Shown here piece by piece: positions 23,281 to 35,790 of a stretch of DNA of 64,000 nucleotides (position 1 is the stretch's first letter; each line of letters starts with the position of its first letter). The notes beneath the pieces were generated by a model. The model did not search any database. It was not told the DNA's origin and saw only the letters and a program-made list of their open reading frames with translations. The DNA is taken from assembly GCF_003590095.1 (NCBI RefSeq), contig NC_039478.1:4960001-5024000 (forward strand), read 5' to 3'. The stretch is from Trichoplusia ni. Lineage: Eukaryota > Arthropoda > Insecta > Lepidoptera > Noctuidae. The translations under genes and the position numbers were made by a program.

Positions 23281-23502
23281 AATAAATGCGGACAACATCA
23301 CATACATTGTTCTGAACCCAAAGTAAGTTGCTAAAGCACTTGTGTTATGGAATTCAGATACAACGAAGGTACCTACCACAAACACCCAGACCCGAGACAA
23401 TGTACAAATGTGATTTTTTACATTGACCCGACCGGGGATCGAACCCGGGACAGAGCTAGCGACACCTTGAAACCGGTGCGTACGCCACTCGACCACGGAG
23501 GT
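23281..23502 (-). mobile_element. tRNA-derived SINE, family A, copy 3
   Basis: Same A and B boxes as the other copies. It has a small deletion next to the B box (CCCGGGACAGAGC instead of CCCGGGACCTCAGAGC on the + strand) and a four-base insertion (ACCTACC) in the body. The 112-codon open frame on the - strand and the 65-codon frame on the + strand are SINE read-through. Confidence 0.85.
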
Positions 23503-23510
23503 CGTCAAAT

Positions 23511-25490
23511 CTACATTGTTATAGACAGAAAACCGAACTCCTAGCGGAATTATATTAAAGAATTTATTGCTTTCTTTCAAGTTCTGTCTACCTGCTATGC
23601 TATATATTTTCAGCTACATTATTCCGATTCCAATAACATATTTGTCAACTTGAACTCAAATTTTTGTAACGTTTTACTTCAAAAACTAACAACTACGCAA
23701 GAGACGTATAACTAAAGAAGTAAACTTTAAATTTGTTAATTATTTTAATTATACTCAATGAAATTGTATAACGTCCTTTTTAAGTCTCTACCTCTTCCTC
23801 GCAACCCATTTTATTCAAAAATACTGGCACAGCATCCACAATTACGTTGCATTTTCTTTATCATAAAAAAGCAAGAAGGCTTTAACATTGAGGGATTGTA
23901 GGAAAGCCTCTTATACGCCGTAGATGGTAATTAGAGCAGACACAAGCCGATCTTAAAATCTGAATAGCGTTTCGTCTTCGTACTATTCGAAATGAAAATT
24001 TAACATTCAAATATTTGTAACGAGACGTAGGTATATTATTATTTATAGAGTAGGTATTAAACGATATTTTAGTAAAAATTGAAATGGCTTTTATGCTTAT
24101 GGCTATAATTTTTACACTGTATCTTTTTCTATCAAGAAATATATGACTGAAAATGAAAACTAGTGTAAAAACTATTGCTTATTTAAATAACTGTTCAAGT
24201 GATAAGTAGTGTAGTAAATATCGAAGATTCTGAAGTTAGATTGTTATTAAATGATTGGCAATTTTGACTATTTTGTCATAGTTTTGTAAATGGATTGTGT
24301 AATAAAATCCCGTATGTCTTTAAAGTCAGTTTGCCCTAATTCTATTCTAGCAAAGTAATGCACGTCGAGACACTATAAAATGGACTTAGAATGACAAGAG
24401 TCACTTATTATCATTAAACTTGGCTTTCTACGCTATCTTTGTAAAGAAAAAGCAAGTTTTTTTCATAAAATAGGGTTCAAAACGCATAGCAAATATCTGC
24501 GTTTGATTTCAAAAATATTGTTCCAGAACATTCGATGCCATGTAAAAATACGTCACAATAAAAATGAATTATTATTATTTAAAACCAGCAATGAAATATG
24601 TACCTTAACGCCTTTTAGTTATGAACTTTTTTGATTAAAATGAAGGATAGAGTGAAATATTTGAATGCAGATTGAATTGAATATTATTTTACGCATTGTC
24701 ATTTCGTGTCAGTGCCGCCATGTTACCGGGTATCTTTTATTAAAATTTCGATTTTATTTTGTTTTAATATTTTATTCGTTTACAATTAGCTTTTGCATCG
24801 TTTCATTCGAGCAGATGGTTTTAATAAAAAACGGGAGAAAATTACATAGGTATTCTTTTAACGATGTTTATAATTATCTCTTGGAAATTGTCCGTTTTTT
24901 AATTAAAGCGGTACTTGTTAATATGTTATGTAACAGAAGAACGTTTTTTAACGGAATTAATAAAGAAATAATATTTGGTGTGAAGCCAAATAACACAGAA
25001 AATCTAGAAGGAAAGCCTGCAACAAATCTGTAAGATTGTTATTATGTTAAAAATTAGTTCTTCTTCTATTTTTTGATGTCATTTATAAGCAATATTTATT
25101 AGTTATTTTTTCTATAAAACTTATAACATGAAAAATATTTGAGTTAGTTTCGGATACCTTTGACTAAAAAGTTTCACCGTTTGATTTGATTAGTTCACAA
25201 TCGGATTTGTACGGATTTTTGAAACGTATGTCCGATCAGTGGTGCTACCGTCTATCTATTAGATTTAAACTAGGATTCAATATAGTCCGGTAGTATCTAG
25301 CAATATACGCTAAAACTAATAAAATTTCGAAAAGGTAAAATATTTTTTTTTTAAAGCTGTGAGCTAACTGTGCTAATATTTTTGCTTTTTCCTCAGTCAA
25401 AATCTATATTACTTACATAGTAATAAAATCACTATTTATCAACTATGTACAGTTTAGTAATTTAGAAATAAAAACTATCCCGAGAGTAAC
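23511..25490. other. AT-rich stretch, nothing recognised
   Basis: No gene or bounded repeat is seen. The 122-codon open frame at 24665-25033 (+) is rich in Phe, Ile, Leu and Asn with no domain, splice context or composition change, so I do not call it a gene. Confidence 0.35.
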
Positions 25491-25495
25491 AAATT

Positions 25496-25656
25496 TCACC
25501 CCCCAAATATTAAATGGTTGTACCGATTTTTATCAAACGGGTCTAACAACACTCACACATAATTCACCATTAATACAAAGAAAACTAAATTAAAATCGCT
25601 CAAGCCGTTCGGGTGCTATGAAGCCGCAGACAGACAGACAGACCGAAAAATTCACC
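25496..25656 (+). repeat. Fragment of a dispersed repeat (AAATCG...GTTCGG...CAGACAGACAGAC)
   Basis: CACCCCCCAAATATTAAA, an AAAATCGCTCAAGCCGTTCG motif and a short CAGA run occur in the order seen in a common lepidopteran dispersed repeat. It is weakly conserved and has no coding capacity. Confidence 0.35.
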
Positions 25657-27402
25657 ACTAATCTTGAAACATCACCATAAACCCAGAATAATGGATAACT
25701 TAGTTATTGGCACACTTCATATACGTACTACTAGGGTACCACGTAACATGCAGAATGCAGACCGCTTTGTTTCGCCGTCACCTGCCAAGCGCTACGATAC
25801 CTTTTGTTGCCTCTAATCCATTCAAAGAACACACACGTGTATCTATTTTCATATGAGTTACGCATGGGATGTTTTAAAGTATGGAACAAGTTTAAGTAGG
25901 GGCAAAAATTTGTTTGTTGTATAAGAAGTATGGAATACCTTTTAATTACTTGTTTGTATCTTAAACTTGAGATCCCAGATTTTTTCAGATTATCTTGATC
26001 GCAATTTTTTAGCAATATTGTCACAGAGGGTTCGAGATACACATTATTCTACAAAACTTTTTTTTTTTCATCTACTGTTTGTGGTACGCATCCAGTTCGT
26101 CGCGCCATCTCTCTGGGTTCCATTAAACATAAAACAAACCTTTTATTTCCGATAGATTTGTTCAATTAATCTTACCATTCAGGATTACGTCAAATTCTTT
26201 TAAAATAAGGTAATAGCACCAAAGGGTCCATCGCTATAAGTTATGAGTACATCTATAAACGTAAACGTTTAAACTGTCAAAAATGGACTTCTTAATTCAG
26301 TACAAACTAGCACTACGTTTTATTTTACCCCTTCGCAAACTTTTGACCCTCATACCCCAAAAATCTCCATTCACCACATGCCCACATAAAATAGTTCCAA
26401 CTTTAAAATCTCCAGCTACATGTGCGGTTTTTAACTAATTATATATTCATGTATTCCTTAGGTAACCCTTATTCATATTTTAACAATGGCGCATGAAAAT
26501 ATGCAGGATGAATCCGTATTACGAGGCGACTTACAGCGCCCTTACTAAATAAAAGCTTTTCAAGTTGCTGTTGTAAAAGGGAGAGGGCACTATACGTGGG
26601 TTATGTAGCTATCTTGCTTGTTCAACGAGAATGTCGAAAAGTACTTCTCGAAGACCTCATGGTAGACGCCCAGTCTTGGATTTATTTAGTGAAATTCTGA
26701 TACTTTTTCGCGCACGGGTGTACTTCTCGCGTCGGGTCTTTTGTAACGAATGAATTGGGACGTGGAATTGAAGCATGTGGATTTATAATTAACGAATGAG
26801 TTTTTGAATGAAAATTTTGGGAAGTTTTAGTTTGAGTTGGATTATAAACTTAGTCCTCTCTTCCCCTTTGGGTGTCGTAAAAGACAAAGCCGTATGCTTA
26901 GAAGTATTAAGTGGTTTCTTGTTACTTTATACGGTTAGACTGTTTATCAATCTGTTATCCAATAGTACCTCTGTAAAGTGATGACTTTGACGTTGGTAAG
27001 CAAAACAATGCAGCAGTGTACTTCATCAAATACAGAATCACGGTTGCTGCTTGTTTACATCATAAAGCAGTAGCTATTGGCACAGTCCGCAACTGGAGTC
27101 CATAAAGGCAATAGGACAATAGACTAAAATGGGATAGATGCATATTGCTGTTGCTGACAAAACAGTCCAAAACGAAATACAGTATAATCTTGATTTTGGA
27201 GCTGACAAAAGACTTAAAAAAATATGTTTATACTCGATATTCCGTTTTTGGCACTTAATTAATCGAATAATTTCGAATAAATTGAAACAATTCGCTCACC
27301 AACTTCAGTTCCTCTGTGAATAAACAACTCTCGAACCACTTTCTTCTCTACGGGAATTGAAACCATAACATTTTCCGGAATAATGAAAAAAGGTTCGTTT
27401 CA
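25657..27402. other. AT-rich stretch, nothing recognised
   Basis: No gene or defined element. Several short open frames are present without supporting features. Confidence 0.35.
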
Positions 27403-27675
27403 AAATAAACCAGTTAAGTGTGAGTTGGAGCCATGACACTGAAGGTTCCGTAAAAATAGACTAAACAAAAATTACTTGCCAAAAAAAATATTGTCATCCA
27501 TATAATTTATGACATAAAGTACACAAGGTAAAGCAATGGTTTGTTTTAAGGATGCAGCAAAAATACATAATTTGTGAAAATTTCCTAGTCTGGAAATAAA
27601 AAGCTGAAAAAAAGTACAGTGGAGACTAATTAATATGATTCCGTTGTTTACATTGCGTACGGAACCCCAAAAAGT
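27403..27675 (+). repeat. Element D, decayed copy
   Basis: The left end AAACCAGTTAAGTGTGAGT with GAAGGTTCCGTAAAAA and the right end GCGTACGGAACCCCAAAA match the two ends of element D, about 270 bases apart. The middle is diverged. Confidence 0.5.
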
Positions 27676-28500
27676 TAGGCATGAAGCTTTGTTTAAAAAA
27701 CACCTCAACCAGTCCCTTTGGGTAATCACACCATGACAGTTATGTATGAGAAAATTTACACACACATGCATGTGTATAGAGTCAAATCTAGGGCGTGCTC
27801 CAATGTCGTTTTCAAACATATGTGCTCAATCTATCCGACGCCAAACTGCGAGGAAAAATATCGTGAGAAAACGTACACGCTGTTACTTGTTAGGACGGCT
27901 GTATTCTGAAGGCTGTGATGTTTTTTACATTGTTAGGCATGAATAACACATGTCAGGCATGATTTGAAGTATGTATTTCTCTGGTAATGATTGGTGTATT
28001 TGATTTTGATTGGGTGTTACGTGGATGAAATTTGAAGCGTAAATGAAATGAAATAACTGCGAAAGATTGTGCTTGCTTTCGGAAGCGAAAAAAATATGAG
28101 AGTATCGAAATCATCTAATCTCATTTCCTTATATGTATAATCAAATCTTTAGAATAATAAAGACTTAAAAGTAATTAAAAAAATGTTATAATTGATAGCT
28201 TTTGCTTTAAACTTCGCTAGGTTATACATAGTTAACGTTTATAATAAAACATCAAATCTATGTAAAATAACATTTTCTGATATAAATCAACTGAAAAAAA
28301 TATTTAAAACAGAAAAAAACCGCGTAGGCTTGAAGCTCCAAAAAAAACCAAACCAGATTTGAATTAAAAAAAGTTTATGAATCACAATTTCCTTTCCAAG
28401 AGAAACGGTTTTTTCTTTCACAATTCTCACTAATTTGAAGCAACCCAGTTTTCCCGTTTCCAGTTGCAACCGTTTCTATCTATAGTGCAACAGTAGGCTG
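27676..28500. other. AT-rich stretch before the candidate promoter
   Basis: No gene or repeat boundary is recognised. The 115-codon open frame at 27472-27819 (-) overlaps the element D copy and is not gene-like. Confidence 0.35.
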
Positions 28501-28886
28501 TTTCGCCGCCATTGTGGACTTGACAACGTTATACGTTAGTCGCTCGGCGGCCGCGGTACGAAGTTGACGTGCCGGCTTGATACCCGGACTATCCGAATTT
28601 CCATTTAGAATGGATCAGTAAAGTGATTTGAATTTGAAATGTTCTCGAATTGTGAATTTGTTAAAAGTTTTTTACGATTTATTCTAGAATTTATTTTTTA
28701 AAAGTTGTAAATTTTAAATTGTTTTTTTTTTACTTTTTTAATAATAAGTCAAGTGATAGGTTAGTGTTTAAAAATAATTCTCGTGTTTCTAGTAGTTGGT
28801 AATTTCAGTGTAAGTGTTCAAAAACTTAAAAACAATTAAAACTATTGCTGTTCGTATTGTAATGAGCAGTGAATTAAATTAACAAG
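28501..28886 (+). promoter_or_regulatory. Candidate promoter and non-coding first exon
   Basis: Positions 28503-28580 are CpG-dense in an AT-rich setting (CGCCGCCATTGTGG, then GTCGCTCGGCGGCCGCGG). GCCGCCATTGTGG resembles a YY1/Pho site, often found near insect start sites, and TTAGTC at 28536 is a fair initiator. Downstream, about 300 bases of AT-rich leader end in a consensus 5' splice site, AACAAG|GTAAGTGATG (28886|28887), with a possible alternative donor TCAGT|GTAAGTG near 28811. The only ATG near the donor (28862) gives a six-codon frame, so the exon would be untranslated. This is how the first exon of a gene with long introns often looks. The matching downstream exon is not identified. 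It could be an alternative promoter for the split gene at 2787-11063. Confidence 0.45.
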
Positions 28887-30455
28887 GTAAGTGATGACGA
28901 TTTTTTTAGTTCTCAGAAATTGTAATGGCGAAATATATTTTATAAAAACTCCTAGAAAACAAAAAGTATTAAAATATCTCTTAAAAATGTCTATTCACTA
29001 AATTTGCTATGTACAAGAACGTAAAACAATTAATCAAAAACCTTACCTACAACTACCAATAAATATAACTTACATCAATAAAACTTCAAAAGATATCCAA
29101 TAACATTCATATTGTCTATTTTCCCTCCATTCATTTTCAATGAATGGCGGTCTAACTAATATATTCTTCGAACGTTCCCTTGTCCGCATAAACTTCCGAC
29201 GACACATACCTCGGAAACTGCACATGAATAGACTACAAGCACAATGTAAAGGCCTGACTCAAGTCTACTGGCCTTTGTAAGGCCCAACAAGGCCTCATTC
29301 ACAAATACACACAACATTTAATATCAACGTAATAACATGAAAATAACCCAACAATGTTACATTGAACATTCTTGCTAAGCAATGAATCCTTGTAAAATGC
29401 AAGCAACAATTACTTGCTTTAATTAATTTGAGTTCTGGCCAGCAAGAAAAAATGGAACGCTGTTTTGAATTTGAAATTAATTCGTTATTCATTTTTATGC
29501 GGGCGACTAATTGCTATTCTGAGCACAATTTACGTTTAGTTTTTAAAACTGTCTGTGTTTTCTTTTGTGCCATTAATAAGTCGTGATTTTAAAAAGAGAA
29601 GCTTGTATTGTATTACCTGGAATAAACTATAGTGATTTCTGGTAGTGATCTCTGATATGACAGGTATTTTTATTTCCTTATTGATATTTTTATAAATTAT
29701 ACAGATACATATCAGTTAACAGCTTTTCAATGAGTTCGTACGTTCTAAAATTTAAATCTTAAGTCAAGCTCAAGTTTTTCTTTGACGGTCAGGGTAGAAA
29801 AAATAATTTGTTTTTATCAAGATGAAATAAGGTTGATTTCACAAAGTTTAAAGTACGCACGTATGTATTATAAGTATACTATAGTATTTCAATCAATCTT
29901 ACCTCATAATAATTATAAAATTGAATACAAAACCGAACTTAATTGGTTATTTTAACTACTAATAAATATTATCTGACCGCTCCAATAATATTCAGCTTAA
30001 CGAACCAAATGTTTATTCAGTAGATATTATTTGTATCAGCATTTTTATATGATTTTCCATTTCCACTCTTGTATTTTTATAAATATAATGTTTAGTAATA
30101 GCCTTATAAATTTATAGTATAGTTTTACTCATAAAACAAACATAATGCGTAATTACATTGTTTATTTTTAGGAGTGACCAACGCAGTTGGTATTTCGACC
30201 CAAATTTATTGACAGACTTAGAAATTAGACTAGTCACATTCAATTTTAGTGTTGATGGTGATGGGTTCCTTTTTCCGCACGTAGGCTCCAAGTCGGCCCA
30301 TTGTGCGTGTTTTTTTAGTGTTAATCAGCTATTTAAAACAAATAGTTAATACCGGTAGTCTAAAACCTAGTGAGGCAAGGCAGTCGGACCTATACCAATT
30401 CCAATCAGGAACAACAAATACTGGAAATGAATTCATTATGCAGCTATTTTAGCAT
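28887..30455. other. Intron-like stretch, nothing recognised
   Basis: AT-rich, with no gene or defined repeat. Confidence 0.35.
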
Positions 30456-30459
30456 TCCC

Positions 30460-30512
30460 CTATTTTTGACGGAACCCTTAGTGAAGAGTCTGATTCGCAC
30501 TTGATTAGTTTT
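30460..30512 (-). repeat. Element D, left-end fragment on the - strand
   Basis: TGACGGAACCCTTAG followed by GATTCGCACTTGATTAGTTT is the inverse of the element D left end. Confidence 0.5.
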
Positions 30513-30605
30513 GTTATTATAAAACTCATTCGTATGTATGTGCTACACTAGTATCTTGTAAAATGGTTTTGTCTCTATCGAATCAGTGTAATTGAATCAC
30601 GTCAT

Positions 30606-30668
30606 TTTCATTTTTATTCGTCTAATGAATAAAATATTTCATTTTTATTCGCCTAATGATAAAAAATA
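30606..30668 (+). repeat. Tandem duplication of a 31-base unit
   Basis: TTTCATTTTTATTCGTCTAA at 30606 is repeated at 30637 as TTTCATTTTTATTCGCCTAA, and the following ATGA(A)TAAAA is repeated too. It is a simple two-copy tandem array. Confidence 0.7.
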
Positions 30669-31802
30669 TTTGCGCGAGTTTTTGAAATCAGAACAACGTT
30701 TAAATTAAGAACATAACCTTTAATTTTAAAACAGGTCTCATTTACAAGATTTTGAAACAAAGATCATTCTTGTTCCGAAATTAAAAGACATTTGAGCCTT
30801 TTGAATAATTTGTTTTGTACCCTGTTAAGTTCAATTAATCAAGTCCACTAGGATTTAGGTTACGAAGCGGTTTCAACGCCTTAAATAATGATCCTAGTTA
30901 TCTCCACAATGACCTTCATTATTTATAATTTACGTAGATTATTAGGGCGCGGAGAATATTTAAATAAAGTGAACTAATTAAGTTTGTTTCTTTTACCTGT
31001 ATTTTTTTGTAGAGCTGTATAGTTTTCTTTTTAGTATTTACAAAAGGTAAAACTGGACACGAATACTAAGACTTCCATACAAAACCAGCCTGTTAAGATT
31101 TTCCTATTTTTCTTTGCTAAGAGGGCAAATAATTCTGAAAAGAATAATAATTTCGATACAAGAAACAGTATTTATTTACCGTTTTATTAGATACGGATAC
31201 GGAATCTTTCGTCGAGTACGTGAGTCTCTGACTTCCCAAGGTGTTTTCATCCATAGTTTTAAAAACTTGACTAGTTCAAAACACTTGATTCGTTTATCCT
31301 TACTATAAACGAATTATAATTACTTTTGTTCAAGCACTGAGCTTCAAATAGAACAACCCACGTTGATCAACCTACTCATAGAACGCCATTGTTTAATCGG
31401 TATAACAATAGATTTGAATCATTACATACAGAAAAAATAAAACGAAAAACCGTGTAATAATATAAAACCTTTTTATAACTGTGAGTACAATGAAACGCAA
31501 ATTACACTCACGTTTTTTATTGTAATATTATCCTTATGAGGTAGCTAAAGGGTAGAGTTTGATCGGTCATTGTTTCTGATTTTGTGTAGCCAACTGTACC
31601 CATGTTGTATTGTTGTGCTAAACAATTCTGGTCATATATTTACTTATGGGTCATTAGCTTAGCGTTAAGGTCTAAATTCAAAATAATGACTCTCCCATTG
31701 GTATACAATTCTTAATTTGTTGTCGAATTTAAATTAGCGTTGTAATGTTACAAAAGATATATTTTTATTTTAATAACTGAAGCAGATTAATCGGTACTTA
31801 GT
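30669..31802. other. AT-rich stretch, nothing recognised
   Basis: No gene or bounded repeat is visible. Confidence 0.35.
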
Positions 31803-31880
31803 AGGTATCGTCCGATGAGGAAGTACTCCAGTTAGGCCCAAAACTAGTCTAGCGATCGTGATAAAATCATGTGAGTAAAC
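31803..31880 (+). repeat. Family C retroposon, degenerate copy
   Basis: ACTCCAGTTAGGCCCAAAAC, then TAGTCTAGCGATCGTGATAA and GTGAGTAAAC follow the order of the family C core at 8296-8439, with many substitutions. Confidence 0.5.
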
Positions 31881-32342
31881 TAAAAAACAACAAAAAGAAA
31901 TACTCTTGCATCTTTCATTATCAATTTTAGTGAAATAGTTTTCCTTTTAATTATGGTTCTTTAATTGCAGTACTTTTTCGAGTATTAGTGTGTAGAGTTA
32001 AAATTACAAAATAAAGCAAATGCAGGAGAAAAAATCTCTTTCAGATATTTTTAAAGAATGTTTGTGTTTACCAACCTTTCATAAGAAAATTGGTTCATAA
32101 ATAAACAGTCACTCAATCCTGAAAAAAAATAGTTTTTTTTCCAACAAATTGGAAATCATGACAACCTTGTGTTGATAATAAAATACCTTGTTCTTTTATT
32201 GTCTGGCAATAAACTTCGATTTTAGTATACCTTAAAGAAAACAGTCTTGTCAAAAACATTGTGTGTTGTTGCTACTTTATTCTTCATTTTACCGTCTTAG
32301 AGTAAAACAATAATAGTTATAAAACTGCTTAAAATAATCAAG

Positions 32343-32730
32343 TGATTTTGGAAAAGGAGCTCGTGGCTAAGCTATAACCGCATAAGTGATTCGATCACAG
32401 GTTAAGCTATGCTTGACGCGGTTGGTCCGTAGATTTGTGACCATCTGTGTCATAAAGAATTCCTCCGTGTTTCTGAAGGCTCTTTAAATTGTGGGTCCCG
32501 GCTGTTATTCCTACATCTTTGACAGTCGTTACAGGTAGTCAGAAGCTTGAAAAAGTCTGACAGCCAGTCTAACCAAGGGGTATCGTGTTGCCCAGGTAAC
32601 TGGGTTAAGGAGGTCAGATAGGCAGTCGCTCCTTGTAAAACACTGGTACTTAGCTGAAACCGGTTGGACTGGTAGCCGACCCCAACATAGTTGGGTAAAG
32701 GCTAGGCCAATGATGAATGATGATTTTGGA
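32343..32730 (+). mobile_element. tRNA-like SINE, family E, with 10-base target duplication
   Basis: TGATTTTGGA at 32343-32352 and 32721-32730 flanks a 368-base insert. The head has an A box (TCGTGGCTAAGCTAT) and a B-box-like GATTCGATCAC, so it is tRNA-derived. A long body and a short (ATG)n-like tail (CCAATGATGAATGA) follow. By eye it is about 95% identical to the inverted copy at 51827-52191. The 83-codon open frame on the - strand inside it is not a gene. The intact duplication and high identity suggest fairly recent insertion. Confidence 0.85.
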
Positions 32731-33595
32731 CTTAATGTGAGCGAGATTTGTAATAATAAATAAATCAAAGTTGTCAACAAGTAGGAGGTGGACTGACTAT
32801 TTATGTCTCTTTACTACCTTTTTTAATTAGCTCAGGAAATTAACACGAAGTATTGTAACAAAGTACTTTTCAACATGTTATCTAAAATATCTGAATATTG
32901 TTATTGTGGATTATTAAAACTTTGTTATTGGACATCCAAAATTCACAATTTTTTGACACTAAATACCTAAACATTGTCGTTGGAGGTATCGTTAATGGGA
33001 TCCTAATTTTAATGTACGTGATAATGCCTACATTTTTGCAGTGATTATTCCTAATAGTTCTATAATCCGATTTCATTTTGAAGTTATGGGATTATAGTCG
33101 TATGTGTTTACATTTCAAAAAGAAACATTTGTGAAAAATTCATTTGAATTACAATCAGAGGACCACCACACATTTTACAAGCACGTTCTGCTTCCGCTCA
33201 AAACAAAATATATGCATATGCAAAACAATGTTTCATACACACGTTTTGTTTAATACTTTCTGTTTGTTTGTATGTTTTGTTTTATACAGGGTAAACTGAA
33301 TAAATAATGCGATGTTACAGAAAAGCATGAACTAAACGGAGGAAATAATCCATTTCCTGTATTCGCTTCAGTAATTGTCATAATACGAGTAACTCTTTAA
33401 TTGTGTCATTGTTTCGTAATGTAGTCTTTCTAAATTTGCTTACTAATTTAAAAAGCTTATTAATTTAAAACTTTGAAATGGTGAAAACCTAAATCGATAT
33501 CGTTAAAAAACTAAGTAAACATGAGAAAATACGGTAAAGTTGGAGTAGAGCAATTTTTCTTTTACTTGCTCTGTAAATTGTCTTCTGATTTCTTC
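32731..33595. other. AT-rich stretch, nothing recognised
   Basis: No gene, RNA or bounded repeat. Confidence 0.35.
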
Positions 33596-33599
33596 TTCT

Positions 33600-33905
33600 T
33601 CTTCATTGTTATATTGTATTGTATTTTTTATTGCTTTGACTAAAATTTTTTTTTTTCGCAGGATTAATAGACAGACTTGAGTATTTAATGAATATTTCAG
33701 CTTGATACCTCCCCACTTTCCCATAAATGGTCTTAACAGCCAGACGGGTTGGCAACAAAGTGATCTTATAAGACTTCAAAGGTATCCTTTCCAGGTACGA
33801 AACCCAAAAAAATCGTTGTCTACAACACTTAATCTTTTGTGGGTGAGAAATTTTAGATTCTATTTGAAAACCTAGGTTCACCACGATGTTTCCCTTTCGG
33901 CTCAT
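33600..33905 (-). repeat. Probable dispersed repeat, class unknown
   Basis: On the - strand the segment containing GGTTTCGTACCTGG, GACTTCAAAGG (inverse) and TTGCCAACCCGTCTGGCTG resembles sequence I recall as dispersed in lepidopteran genomes and transcripts. The 98-codon open frame on the - strand lies in it and shows no domain. Neither end can be defined from this window, so this is a weak call. Confidence 0.3.
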
Positions 33906-34650
33906 ACCAAAGCAATCTCCATTTGCCCCTCATTTCGTAGTCCGGGCCAAAATTTTGTCCTTCACTTGATTTTCTCCATAATTTTCCGGGCGAAATGAAA
34001 ATGTCATTGTACTTAAGCATGTTCAAAAGGAATTCCCTATTAGTCGGCAGGCTGTGTCGAAAGTTATTAAGAATTCTGTGTAATAGGGCTCAGGGCCAAA
34101 AAGTAGGAGCTGTGGGGATCAGAATATTTGAGCAGAATGATAAAGCATATTTTAGTATTAAAATTTTCGAGAAAATCTGTGAAGGGAGTGGATGCTTGCG
34201 AAATGTGAATCAGAAATTAAAAAATTCAAGAAGAAAACTTGTATATTGTTTAGTCTTTTTTATCAAATTTGTGTATGAAATAGATTACCTACTTATTTTC
34301 ATAAATTCGAAACAATATTGAAGTAAATGTATGGAAATTTAAGTCATTTAAAGGAACAATGGGTTTGATATGTTAGTCTTAACCAAAAACCCTAAATAAA
34401 ATTAAATAAAAAAAAAAAAAGTCATTTAAATATTTTTGTACTTATTTGAATATATTATTCTTATTTATTTAAGTCTCCGATAAGATAACATTATTTTCTT
34501 TTAGGTTATTCAAAATCCATAACGAATTTTAATTTGCCTCTTAAATAATATTTCTTAAAATTCTAAATCTCTAAAAGAAAACAGACCGGACAATTTCCTT
34601 AACCAAATTTAAAATGAAAAGTAGATTCAAATTAAATATTGAAATCACTA

Positions 34651-35037
34651 TACACGGTGATTTTTTAGTCGTCTTACAAAAGCAGCCCAGTTCATGTATC
34701 CGACGTAAAATACCCCTAGGCGCGATTATTATTTTTTTATCATCAACTAAGATAATAAGTACGAAGAAAAATTAAACATGAGAAATCTGGAATATTGTCT
34801 TAAAAATGATAAAAACGCCGCCGCCCGCGCCCCTCACCATGGTTACAAGGCTCGGACCACTCTCGCAACAGAGCTGTGTATCTAAAAAACTACGAATTGC
34901 ATCATAATATTGAATAAAAATTGCATTTTAAATTTATTCAAATCTCATAAATACCTATTTTTTATCATGAACGTGTTCTAGTCATTAGATACTTGAACTG
35001 GGCTGCTTTTGTAAGACGACTAAAAAGTCACGGTGTA
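34651..35037. mobile_element. Terminal-inverted-repeat element (MITE), 50-base arms, TA target
   Basis: Positions 34651-34700 and the inverse of 34988-35037 are 50-base arms differing at only three positions. The outer sequence is TACACGGTGATTTTTTAGTC and the inner part is CAAAAGCAGCCCAGTTC. The ends fit a TA target duplication, as in Tc1/mariner-related elements, if the element proper begins at CACGGTG. The 287-base interior has no coding capacity. Its middle (about 34816-34870) is unusually GC-rich, with a run of CCG/CGC. It is a non-autonomous DNA transposon. The superfamily is inferred only from the TA. Confidence 0.82.
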
Positions 35038-35589
35038 TGAAAAATATTAAAATGTATGGCTGAAAAGCAACATCAATGTTATAATAGATTTGACTATACG
35101 GATATCCACGACGTCACCACGCTAAACTCACTGTGTGTTAAGATCCTCGCGTATGACAAGTCTGGGATTCTTCGTGTATGTGACTTAAAACTTTGAGAAA
35201 AGTCTCGTGTGGCAATTATTAAATTCCTTAATAAAAAAGTCGTTCTTTGTAAAAGCTAAATATAAAGAAAACTACAACATTTATTTAGAAAACATTTTCC
35301 TCGTAGAAAAATATTTAAGTAACATTATTAAATATAAGACCCTTTTAATAGTTAATATGTTACCGAGAAACTTCACTTATAACTATTAGCCGGAGAAGTG
35401 TGGCAATCTCGGGAAAGTTACAGTCAGTGTTAGTGCGATTCCATTTCAAAGGATTAACTCCATAATCCAAGTTAAGACTACTTCATGAATTACGGCGAAG
35501 GCTTTCGAGAAATCTGTTTTGCTGACTCTACTTTGAGAGAGCCAAGTTAAAAATAAAACGTGGCAGGTTTCGCTGTTAGGTGTAAGGGA

Positions 35590-35790
35590 GTTATAAAAGT
35601 GTGGTAGTTTAGGAGTAGGAAACATTTTATACTTTGGAAACCCTTTGAGGATTCTGTACCCAAAGGGTAAAAACGGAAACCTATTACTGATACGCCGCAG
35701 TTTTTCCGCTTCTCTTTCTCTCGCACTGTCAATCCGTCAGTCACCACACTATATCTCATGAACCATAGATAGTTTAAATTTAGCAATTGA
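35590..35790 (-). repeat. Element D, right-end portion on the - strand
   Basis: GAGGATTCTGTACCCAAAGG, GGTAAAAACGGAAACCTATT, CAATCCGTCAGTCACCAC and TATATCTCATGAACC form, in inverse order, the right end of element D as at 40815-40962. The open frame at 35547-35786 is part of the repeat. Confidence 0.6.

Noticed and set aside
24665..25033. 122-codon open frame
   Set aside because: Composition and lack of motifs fit chance in AT-rich DNA.
27472..27819. 115-codon open frame on the - strand
   Set aside because: It lies over a decayed element D copy. No domain is seen.
33995..34321. Possible PIF/Harbinger transposase helix (F-P-I-S-R-Q-A-V-S-K-V-I in one frame near 34032)
   Set aside because: Only about 16 residues look suggestive before stop codons. 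No second motif, terminal repeat or target duplication supports it.
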